Part shown: positions 1-4,837 of the stretch, piece by piece
Layout of the letters: every line of letters starts with the position of its first letter
How positions within the stretch are numbered: position 1 is the first letter of the stretch
NCBI GenBank assembly: GCA_030539985.1
Contig: JAUNXD010000105.1
Location: 1 to 6,201 of the forward strand
Direction: 5' to 3'
Length of the DNA stretch: 6,201 nt
Source of the DNA: Methanobrevibacter sp.
GTDB taxonomy: Archaea > Methanobacteriota > Methanobacteria > Methanobacteriales > Methanobacteriaceae
Translations under genes and position numbers: made by a program
Notes under the pieces: model-generated
Told to the model about the DNA's origin: nothing
Databases searched by the model: none
What the model saw: only the letters and a program-made list of their open reading frames with translations

Positions 1-55
1 AATTAATTATATTATTGAAAATTATGATAGTTAATCTAAAGTATTTAATTTGATT

Positions 56-61
56 AGAGGT
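56..61 (+). promoter_or_regulatory. Shine-Dalgarno site that sets the ribK start
   Basis: AGAGGT lies six bases before ATG at 68 and matches the purine-rich site expected to pair with the archaeal 16S 3' end. The more upstream TTG at 50 would include this site in the coding region. A nearly identical site (GAGGTTA) precedes the CobB/CobQ-like gene on the other strand, which supports this reading. Confidence 0.75.
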
Positions 62-67
62 TATTTA

Positions 68-442
68 ATGAAAATTGATGGTGAAGTTACAACCGGTTTG
101 GGAAAGGCAGCGTATTTTCTTTCACAGGAATTTTACACAAAGGAGTTTAAGAAAAATTTGGGTTTCATTCCATATCCCGGAACATTGAATGTAATTGTCA
201 GCGACAAACATTTGGATGAAATCAATGAAATCAAGGACAATTGTCAAAATGTAATCAGGCCAGATGAAGGTTTCGGCGCTGTAAAATATATCAAGGCAAA
301 ACTGAATAATAATGTATATGGAGCTATAGTATTTCCGGCAAAAACAACTCATGAAGAAAATTATCTTGAATTTATAGCAGAAAAAAGATTAAGGGATGAG
401 TTGAATATTGAAGATGGAGATATTGTGACTCTTGAATTTTAA
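68..442 (+). CDS. ribK: CTP-dependent riboflavin kinase (archaeal RibK)
   Basis: Phosphorylates riboflavin to FMN, using CTP rather than ATP in the characterised archaeal family (M. jannaschii MJ0056); a soluble single-domain cradle-loop barrel. The 124-residue product is close to the usual 125-135 residues and has no N-terminal DNA-binding domain, unlike the RbkR regulator-kinase fusions of some archaea. Visible family motifs are the N-terminal GEVTTGLGKAAYF (residues 5-17), PYPGTLNV (35-42), the FPAKTTH block (89-95) and the C-terminal IAEKRLRDEL followed by DGD (103-118). The start is ATG 68, preceded by AGAGGT; an in-frame TTG at 50 would add six residues but include that site. The next gene may overlap its 3' end by 11 bases, and ribB follows after it. 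In M. jannaschii the ribB and ribK genes are also adjacent (MJ0055/MJ0056), so the neighbourhood is conserved. It lies upstream of the FMN riboswitch and so is not controlled by it. Confidence 0.93.
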   Translation: MKIDGEVTTGLGKAAYFLSQEFYTKEFKKNLGFIPYPGTLNVIVSDKHLDEINEIKDNCQNVIRPDEGFGAVKYIKAKLNNNVYGAIVFPAKTTHEENYLEFIAEKRLRDELNIEDGDIVTLEF

Positions 443-815
443 AAAATTAAAAGGATGGTTTTTAAAATGGAAATTGATTCAAAAAATGATTATAAACATT
501 ATTATAGCAACAGTCATTGCTTTAATTTTGGCGATTTTGTTAGCTTTTTTGACAAATGGATGGTACAGTTTCATTATTGCAGTTCTGATTGCAGGGGCAA
601 TAATTGGATTGATTGTAGACAATATCGATAATGCACTGGTTGTTGGCGGTGCGGCAGGCCTTTTAGTATCTTTTCTTCAGGGAATTATAGCACCATTAAT
701 ACTTGCTCCGAATATAGCTGCATTATTCCCTATTTTTAATTCATTTATAGGATTCATCATTGCAGGAGCATTAGGTGCTGGTGTCGTTGCATTAGTTAAA
801 GACATTATGGGTTAA
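432..815 (+). CDS. Small four-helix membrane protein of unknown function
   Basis: Read from TTG 432 this is 127 residues, almost all hydrophobic after residue 18. Four transmembrane segments are visible at about 19-40, 44-62, 68-91 and 102-122, rich in Gly and Ala, with one acidic loop (DNIDN, 63-67). The composition recalls the small Gly/Ala-rich membrane proteins common in Methanobacteriales (DUF5518-like), but I cannot place it firmly and no function can be assigned. The start is uncertain. TTG 432 overlaps ribK by 11 bases. ATG 486 lies at the first helix but has no ribosome binding site. The best site, AAAAGGATGG at 449-458, is well spaced for ATG 467, which is in another frame; loss of one A from the A6 run at 481-486 would join ATG 467 to the membrane frame and give a start MEIDSKMIIN. 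It is probably cotranscribed with ribK. Confidence 0.7.
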   Translation: MNFKKLKGWFLKWKLIQKMIINIIIATVIALILAILLAFLTNGWYSFIIAVLIAGAIIGLIVDNIDNALVVGGAAGLLVSFLQGIIAPLILAPNIAALFPIFNSFIGFIIAGALGAGVVALVKDIMG

Positions 816-816
816 C

Positions 817-836
817 CAAAAAGTATTTTATACATA
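817..836 (+). promoter_or_regulatory. Candidate archaeal promoter (BRE/TATA) for the ribB leader
   Basis: A purine run (AAAAAAG, 817-823, BRE-like) is followed by TATTTTATACATA (824-836). A TATA box centred near 830 places the expected start of transcription about 25 bases downstream, near 855, exactly where the riboswitch P1 stem begins. The alternative TATATTTTTT at 842-851 would start transcription inside the aptamer and is less likely. It lies directly after the stop codon of the membrane gene. Placement is inference from spacing only. Confidence 0.5.
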
Positions 837-855
837 ATGAATATATTTTTTAATA

Positions 856-983
856 CGTTCTCAGGGCGGGGTGCAATTCCCCACCGGTGGTGATTTTTAT
901 TTAAAATAAGTCCACGAGCACATGGAAGTGTTGATTTGGTGAGAATCCAAAACCGACGGTTACAGTCCGGATGGAAGAGAAGA
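856..983 (+). ncRNA. FMN riboswitch aptamer (RFN element)
   Basis: Senses FMN and controls the downstream ribB. The conserved RFN blocks are present in order: TCAGGGCGGGG (861-871), CCCCACCGGTGG (879-890), AGTCCACGAGC (909-919), TTTGGTGAGAATCCAAA (935-951) and CCGACGGTTACAGTCCGGATGG (953-974, conserved core). The stems can be drawn by hand: P1 TTCTC 858-862 with GAGAA 977-981; P2 GGGC 864-867 with GTCC 910-913; a GGGG/CCCC hairpin 868-882; a variable ATTTT/AAAAT hairpin 893-907; an AGCAC/GTGTT hairpin 917-932; and a TTTGG/CCAAA hairpin 935-951. Family knowledge: this RNA is a bacterial regulator of riboflavin genes. Position directly before ribB fits that role exactly. Its presence before an archaeal-type gene is the odd point. 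Confidence 0.95.
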
Positions 984-1031
984 AATAGTTATTTAGTTAT
1001 TTTTAGCCCTGGTTCTAGTAAATAAGGAGAT
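984..1031 (+). promoter_or_regulatory. Riboswitch expression platform with anti-aptamer element and ribB ribosome binding site
   Basis: GCCCTG at 1006-1011 is the exact reverse complement of CAGGGC at 862-867, and G1012 can add a wobble pair with U861. Forming this helix would break P1 and P2, so it and the FMN-bound aptamer exclude each other. When FMN is bound, the freed CCTGGTTCT stretch could make a short helix with the AAGGAGA site (1024-1030), for example TTCT 1013-1016 with AGGA 1025-1028; this helix is weak by eye. A T5 run at 1000-1004 precedes the element and could act as an archaeal U-rich stop. Translational control is the more likely mode. The GCCCTGGTTCTAGTAA wording resembles, from memory, the E. 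coli ribB leader. Confidence 0.65.
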
Positions 1032-1037
1032 ATTACT

Positions 1038-1721
1038 ATGAATCAAGAAACAAACTTAGATAAAGCTTTAGAAGCTATAAGAAATGGTGAATTCGTACTA
1101 GTTTTTGATGATGATGACAGGGAAGGGGAAGTCGACATGATTATCGCTTCCGAATTCGTGACCCCTAAATCAATTGCAACCATGAGAAACGATGCAGGTG
1201 GTTTAATCTGCAACTGTCTGCATGCTGATTATTGTGATGCAATTCATCTGCCTTTCATGGTGGACATTATGGCTGCGGCAACTGAAAAATATCCTGAACT
1301 CGCAGAACTTGCGCCAACAGACATTCCATATGATGAAAGGTCATCATTTTCAGTTTGGGCAAATCACAGAAAATCATTCACAGGCGTTACAGACCATGAC
1401 AGGGCAATGACCATTTCAGAAATGGCATTGATGATGAAAGAGGAAAGATTTGATGAATTCGGTGCAACATTCAGATCACCTGGTCATGTATGTCTTTTAA
1501 GAGGAGCCGACGGACTTGTCAAAAACAGACAGGGACACACCGAAATCGGTCTTGCATTATGTGAACTTGCAGGCGTTACTCCTGTTTGTGTAGTATGTGA
1601 GATGATGGATGGTGAAACCGGACAGGCTACATCAATTACCGATGCTCGCAAATACGCCGAAGAAAACGGATTGGTCCTTCTTAGAGGCGAAGACATCATC
1701 AATGAATATTTAAAAGAATAG
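1038..1721 (+). CDS. ribB: 3,4-dihydroxy-2-butanone 4-phosphate synthase
   Basis: Converts ribulose 5-phosphate to 3,4-dihydroxy-2-butanone 4-phosphate and formate, the four-carbon unit of riboflavin. At 227 residues it is a stand-alone RibB, without the GTP cyclohydrolase II domain of bacterial RibBA fusions. Visible motifs are the acidic metal/substrate loop DDDDREGEVDM (24-34), DAGGLIC (52-58), the archaeal-style HRKSFTGVTDHDRA (110-123), FRSPGHVCLL (145-154) and RQGHTE (164-169) with the metal-binding His 167. From memory it is close to M. jannaschii MJ0055, so the enzyme looks archaeal rather than recently bacterial. The start ATG has GGAGAT seven bases upstream. Expression is presumably repressed by FMN through the riboswitch in its leader. 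Its stop codon directly abuts that of the convergent gene on the other strand. Confidence 0.95.
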   Translation: MNQETNLDKALEAIRNGEFVLVFDDDDREGEVDMIIASEFVTPKSIATMRNDAGGLICNCLHADYCDAIHLPFMVDIMAAATEKYPELAELAPTDIPYDERSSFSVWANHRKSFTGVTDHDRAMTISEMALMMKEERFDEFGATFRSPGHVCLLRGADGLVKNRQGHTEIGLALCELAGVTPVCVVCEMMDGETGQATSITDARKYAEENGLVLLRGEDIINEYLKE

Positions 1722-2135
1722 TTAATTTGGGTTATTGCACTTGTTTGCAATATATTGTGCAATAAACTCCATGATTTGCTGATATTTATAGGAATTATAA
1801 ATGCTGAAGGTTACGTATTTGCCGTCGCGCATTTTAATTTCTAAACCATTTTTTACTTCTTTTGACTTGTTTATTTCAGATATTTTATGCCATTGAATTC
1901 TTAACGTTTTGCTTTTGAGAGCCTTTTCAATGTGGATTCCGTCATCCTGGAATTTCACGATCTTAACCAAACGGCGATTCTTGTCGGAAGCTATCTGAAT
2001 GTCTCCGTTTTCGTCAAAGACATAATCAGGTATCAGACAGGTTGCCTTCCAGCCCTGTTTCATTTTCTTCAATACATGTGCCCTGTCCTTTTTTGTAAGC
2101 TTCACACCTTTTTCAGGGCTTAAATTAAGTGCCAT
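1722..2135 (-). CDS. Uncharacterised 137-residue protein, possible PH/GRAM-like fold
   Basis: I do not recognise this protein by name. It is soluble, basic at the N-terminus (KLTKKDRAHVLKKMKQGW, 12-29), and has no signal peptide or membrane segment. The middle and C-terminal parts alternate short beta-like stretches (about 58-112: RLVKIVKFQDDGIHIEK, LRIQWHKISEINK, LEIKMRDGKYVTFSIY) and end in a helix (120-132, IMEFIAQYIANKC). That plan, with a Trp-containing strand before an Ile-Ser-Glu-Ile turn, recalls bacterial PH-like/GRAM domains; this is inference from pattern. The ATG overlaps the TAA of the upstream CobB/CobQ-like gene by one base (TAATG), with AGGTGG four bases upstream, so the two are surely cotranscribed and translationally coupled. 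Its stop codon touches that of ribB with no spacer, and its last codons carry an inverted repeat. Confidence 0.8.
   Translation of the reverse strand: MALNLSPEKGVKLTKKDRAHVLKKMKQGWKATCLIPDYVFDENGDIQIASDKNRRLVKIVKFQDDGIHIEKALKSKTLRIQWHKISEINKSKEVKNGLEIKMRDGKYVTFSIYNSYKYQQIMEFIAQYIANKCNNPN
1732..1765. repeat. 9-bp perfect inverted repeat at the convergent gene ends
   Basis: TTATTGCAC (1732-1740) and GTGCAATAA (1757-1765) are exact reverse complements, separated by 16 bases. The structure lies just after the ribB stop and inside the last codons of the opposite gene, so it would form in both transcripts. It could be a shared 3' end or processing hairpin, but archaeal termination usually relies on U-runs and none follows the stem. 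Chance in AT-rich DNA is possible, although the 9 pairs include three G-C. Confidence 0.5.
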
Positions 2136-3628
2136 TATACCACCTTACTTTTAATTTCATCAAATGTGTAGATTTTTTTAAATTCAACTTCACGAGCCAT
2201 TGAGAGGATTAAATCGATATCCAAATTATTTTCAATCAGATCCATTGCATGGGATGTGAACAGCTCATATCTTATTTCAACTTCAGGAATAAAACCTCTC
2301 ATGTCGGCTGACTTTAATTTAGGAAGCTTCAATACATTTTCAACACTGGTGTTGTTTTTAATGTATGGAACGACTTGGTCGAATATATCGTCATTGTAGA
2401 CTTTGTTGAGTAAAATAGCTTCTACTGGAACTCCGAATTTTTCAAGCATATTGGCATGTGAAACTAAATCTATTGCAGCTGACTCGATTCCACCCTTATT
2501 TACACCTGAAGCAAGAATCATAGGTATTTTTGATGACATTGCAATTTCTGCTGCTGAAAATGGGACTTTTTCGTTTAAAAGACCAGTAAATACGCTCATT
2601 ACACCTTCAATCAGTACTATATCGTAGTCTGAACTGTTCAATTTGTTTATTGTAGATTCAATATCTGCCCAACCCAAGTGTCCAATCTTTACAGAGGCAA
2701 AGTCTTCCATCTTTCCTTTTGTTAAGTAAAGTCCAGGAATAATATCGCGTACATCAGGCCCCACCTTTAAGAGAGCCACTTTATAACCTCTTTTCCTTAA
2801 GGCTCCGGCCAGTCCAGTTAGTATGAAAGTTTTACCTGAATCGGATCCGTTACTTCCAATCATCAGGTATTTTGGTTTTCCATTTGTTTCAATTTGAGGT
2901 ATTTTAATGTTTGTGTTGATTCCGACTTCGCTCTGGAGGAATTTTTTGACTTCTTCATTTCTATTGTAAATGTCATCAATGTCTCTAGCATCTATTTGTT
3001 CCAATAGGTTGTCTACAAGAACCTGGTTTTCATCCAAAATTCCATGAATCATTGTACCGATAACGTTGCCGTCATCATTGCACGCCCCTGAAAAGATGTT
3101 GTAATCGCCTTTTTCGTTGGTATCTCCATAATTCATCCTTTGGACTTTTGAATAAAATAGAGGTTTTGCATCTCCTTCAACTTTACCGTAAGTGTGCGTA
3201 TGAAAACCATTAACATCCTCTTTTTGGTTTTTAACTAAAAATGAGTTATCAAACACTTTTGCTTTCACACGATCACTTGTTATCAATGGTGAGAAGTTAA
3301 CATCTATTAATCCAAGACCCTCCTTTACAATAGGCACCGGGGATTTACGGCCAATGTCTATTTGATTTGAAAGCAGCTGAAAACCGGCACAAATTCCGAT
3401 AATTGGCTTTCCATCTTTTGCCATTTGTTTAATTTCCGTGTTCAAATCCATGTTAATGTCGTTTGATTCGATTAGTGTTCCGCCTGGAATAATTAATGCA
3501 TCTAGTTCTTTTGAAGCCCTATTACCGTTAACCAATCCATTTTCTTTAACGATATCTGTTGGCAGATTTCCAAAATCTTCAAATCCAGGAACAGCTCCAC
3601 TTAGATAAGCAAGTCCAATTCTTGTCAT
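2135..3628 (-). CDS. CobB/CobQ-like amidotransferase with permuted domains (GATase then P-loop synthetase)
   Basis: A 497-residue protein with two recognisable halves. Residues 1-215 are a class I glutamine amidotransferase of the CobB/CobQ type: ALIIPGG (44-50), the nucleophile elbow GICAGFQLL with Cys80 (78-86) and GTMIHGIL with His195 (191-198). Residues 250-470 are a dethiobiotin-synthetase-like P-loop domain: GSNGSDSGKT (258-267), KVGPDVRD (288-295) and EGVMSVFTG (341-349), matching the EGVMGLxDG motif of cobyrinate a,c-diamide synthases. Known CbiA/CobB and CfbB enzymes have the P-loop domain first and the GATase last; here the order is reversed. By family it should amidate a carboxylate with glutamine and ATP; the substrate is unknown (a corrinoid or F430-type tetrapyrrole is one guess). 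The ATG has GAGGTTA upstream. The next gene overlaps its stop codon and is likely in the same transcript. Confidence 0.8.
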   Translation of the reverse strand: MTRIGLAYLSGAVPGFEDFGNLPTDIVKENGLVNGNRASKELDALIIPGGTLIESNDINMDLNTEIKQMAKDGKPIIGICAGFQLLSNQIDIGRKSPVPIVKEGLGLIDVNFSPLITSDRVKAKVFDNSFLVKNQKEDVNGFHTHTYGKVEGDAKPLFYSKVQRMNYGDTNEKGDYNIFSGACNDDGNVIGTMIHGILDENQVLVDNLLEQIDARDIDDIYNRNEEVKKFLQSEVGINTNIKIPQIETNGKPKYLMIGSNGSDSGKTFILTGLAGALRKRGYKVALLKVGPDVRDIIPGLYLTKGKMEDFASVKIGHLGWADIESTINKLNSSDYDIVLIEGVMSVFTGLLNEKVPFSAAEIAMSSKIPMILASGVNKGGIESAAIDLVSHANMLEKFGVPVEAILLNKVYNDDIFDQVVPYIKNNTSVENVLKLPKLKSADMRGFIPEVEIRYELFTSHAMDLIENNLDIDLILSMAREVEFKKIYTFDEIKSKVV

Positions 3629-3633
3629 AAAAA

Positions 3634-3671
3634 TAACCTCTTTTTAATATATATTTTAAATTATATTTAAA
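3634..3671 (-). promoter_or_regulatory. Candidate promoter and ribosome binding site of the CobB/CobQ-like gene
   Basis: On the - strand TTTAAATATAA (3671-3661) is a TATA-like box; transcription would start near 3641, just before the GAGGTTA ribosome binding site (3640-3634), giving a leader of about 13 bases before ATG 3628. The surrounding spacer is almost pure A/T, with a second TATA-like stretch at 3656-3647, so the exact box is uncertain. No terminator T-run on the - strand is visible between the HIRAN gene and this promoter, so some read-through from upstream is possible. Confidence 0.35.
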
Positions 3672-3703
3672 GGTGAATTTCAACTGTAACTTTTTTTTCT
3701 TTT

Positions 3704-4003
3704 CTATTCTTTTAAAAATATTTTGAATTTCACGAAATAATTTTCATCATCAATGTAGACGGTTTCCTTCGAAGCGGATTCGACAATACCATACAATTGC
3801 TTTCCGCCGTCCATAAGATTGGCTAATATTTTCTTTTCTTTTCTTGGGACATATCCTATTTTTTCCCCATCAAATTTAACTAAAATAGCAAATTTATCAT
3901 ATTTATTATTTTTTTCTCTAATTAACTCTAATTCACTTCCCTTTTCAATTTTAGGAAATATCGCTTCAATATTTTCAATGAAGTATAATCCGGCAACATG
4001 CAC
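3704..4003 (-). CDS. HIRAN-domain protein (N-terminus probably lies further upstream)
   Basis: HIRAN domains (HIP116/Rad5 N-terminal) bind DNA ends or damaged DNA in eukaryotic helicases; small stand-alone versions in prokaryotes have unknown roles. Read from GTG 4003 the product is 99 residues, nearly all HIRAN: VAG (3-5), KGSELELIREKNNKYDKFAI (21-40), IGYVPR (49-54) and a GKQLYGIV turn (67-74). GTG 4003 has no ribosome binding site. In the same frame the sequence upstream, from 4039 to 4004, reads FTPFVEDIFLLS, and the PF..D.FL pattern is what I recall just before VAG in related small HIRAN proteins. That stretch is therefore probably translated, yet contains no ATG, GTG or TTG before an in-frame TGA at 4042-4040. 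It overlaps the end of the J-domain gene in the +1 frame. It may be the C-terminal part of a J-HIRAN fusion, or a broken gene. Confidence 0.75.
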   Translation of the reverse strand: MHVAGLYFIENIEAIFPKIEKGSELELIREKNNKYDKFAILVKFDGEKIGYVPRKEKKILANLMDGGKQLYGIVESASKETVYIDDENYFVKFKIFLKE

Positions 4004-4022
4004 CGAAAGTAAGAAAATATCT

Positions 4023-4778
4023 TCAACGAAGGGGGTAAATCAGTTTATTTATCTTTTCGTTATATTCATTAATTTTTATATCATAATCATTAATTAAATT
4101 GTTTAAATCTTTTTTGTATTCAAATTTTCTATTTAAATCGGTTAACAGTTCTTTTTTGTTGTATGGGTAACTATTTTTAATAGCATTTACTTTTTCTTTC
4201 ATTTCATCTATCAATTCATTTAGCTTTTCAATATCTAAAGTAGAATCTATCTCGTCATCTGACATCTGATAATATAGTACCTCTAATGTGTTCAAATCCC
4301 CATTTTTAAATGCCTCAGTCATTTTGATGAAAATGTTTTTTTCATGCTCTGTTATATTTTTGTTTAAATCTGGGTGCAGTTTAAACACACATTTTTTATA
4401 TAATCTTTTAATTTTTGCGCTGTCTTCTTTAGATAGATAAATGCCGGGATTGTTTTTTGCTTCTTCTAATTCATCCAAATGCTTTTTTAGATTTTCATTA
4501 TATTCCTTGAACTCTTCTTCAACTTTTTTGTTAATTTTATTAATATCAATGCTCTGTCCATTGTTACGTTCTATTTGGATTAATTGGAGTTTTCTTTTTA
4601 ATTTTGACAGTTCTAAATCTTTTTTGTATAGTTTAAATTCCAATAATCCAAAATTCAAAACATATTCCTTTTCAATATTTGGACAGATTTGCAATGTTAA
4701 CTGCTCATGGTCGAATATTAAATCAGATAATTCTTTTTTTAGTTTTTTATATTCTGGATGAATGATTAAAGAGATAAT
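4023..4778 (-). CDS. Coiled-coil protein with a J-like domain
   Basis: J domains engage Hsp70 (DnaK) through an HPD tripeptide; here the substrate or partner is unknown. From ATT 4778 the product is 251 residues. Residues 8-110 are helical, Lys/Glu-rich and probably coiled coil (EYKKLKKELSDL, LSKLKRKLQLIQ, EEEFKEYNENLKKHLDELEEA). Residues 114-173 form a J-like domain (IKRLYKKCVFKLHPDLN, with HPD at 135-137, then AFKNGDLNTLEVLYY). Residues 175-248 form a second coiled coil after SYPYNKKELL. From memory this layout matches a family common in gut Firmicutes. TTG 4694 is the first ordinary start, but the frame is open and family-like for 28 codons upstream (HPEYKKLKKEL...), and a strong AAAGGAG site sits five bases before ATT 4778, so an unusual AUU start, or a lost ATG, is likely. 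The HIRAN gene follows in the +1 frame. Very low GC. Confidence 0.7.
   Translation of the reverse strand: MISLIIHPEYKKLKKELSDLIFDHEQLTLQICPNIEKEYVLNFGLLEFKLYKKDLELSKLKRKLQLIQIERNNGQSIDINKINKKVEEEFKEYNENLKKHLDELEEAKNNPGIYLSKEDSAKIKRLYKKCVFKLHPDLNKNITEHEKNIFIKMTEAFKNGDLNTLEVLYYQMSDDEIDSTLDIEKLNELIDEMKEKVNAIKNSYPYNKKELLTDLNRKFEYKKDLNNLINDYDIKINEYNEKINKLIYPLR
4031..4035 (-). other. C5 run where the J-domain and HIRAN frames meet (possible +1 frameshift site or one-base insertion)
   Basis: On the - strand the J-domain frame reads TAC CCC CTT CGT TGA, while the HIRAN frame reads ACC CCC TTC GTT GAA. A shift of one base forward on the C run, or deletion of one C, joins KLIYP directly to FVEDIFLLSVHVAG without a stop. 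A CCC codon that can re-pair one base forward on CCC, three codons before a TGA, is the sort of place where +1 slippage occurs; a sequencing or real indel in the homopolymer is an equally simple reading. Confidence 0.5.
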
Positions 4779-4783
4779 AACAA

Positions 4784-4790
4784 CTCCTTT
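4784..4790 (-). promoter_or_regulatory. Strong Shine-Dalgarno site before a non-ATG start
   Basis: AAAGGAG on the - strand is the best ribosome binding site near the J-domain gene. The only codons at a normal distance in the coding frame are ATT 4778 (five bases away) and ATC 4775. TTG 4783, in another frame, directly touches the site and meets a stop after five codons. TTG 4694 is about 90 bases away and has no site of its own. Confidence 0.6.
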
Positions 4791-4825
4791 GAGATATTAT
4801 TAGTTCTTATGTGGTAGGTGGTGTT

Positions 4826-4836
4826 AAAAAAAGAAA
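4826..4836 (-). terminator. U-rich terminator of gatA
   Basis: One base after the gatA stop the - strand reads TTTCTTTTTTT. A U-run without a stem is the usual archaeal transcription stop. It separates gatA from the J-domain/HIRAN genes that follow on the same strand after a short spacer, in which I see no convincing TATA box. Confidence 0.6.
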
Positions 4837-4837
4837 T

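Noticed and set aside
1..49. Promoter of ribK
   Set aside because: The stretch is uniformly A/T-rich with several TATA-like words; no single box can be supported.
467..640. Separate small gene from ATG 467 with a good ribosome binding site
   Set aside because: The peptide is a frame shadow of the membrane helices (His/Tyr/Cys-rich, no sensible pattern); the site more likely belongs to the membrane protein.
846..851. T6 run as terminator of the ribK/membrane transcript
   Set aside because: Possible, but it overlaps the TATA-rich promoter spacer of ribB, and short T runs are expected by chance here.
1222..1410. Open frame inside ribB on the + strand
   Set aside because: Shadow of ribB in another frame; no ribosome binding site or family features.
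1484..1762. Open frame antisense to the end of ribB
   Set aside because: Lies opposite a well-supported gene and overlaps the real gene 1722-2135 in another frame.
3691..3703. T-rich run as a terminator of the HIRAN gene
   Set aside because: It is T-rich on the + strand, so the - strand transcript would carry A, not U.
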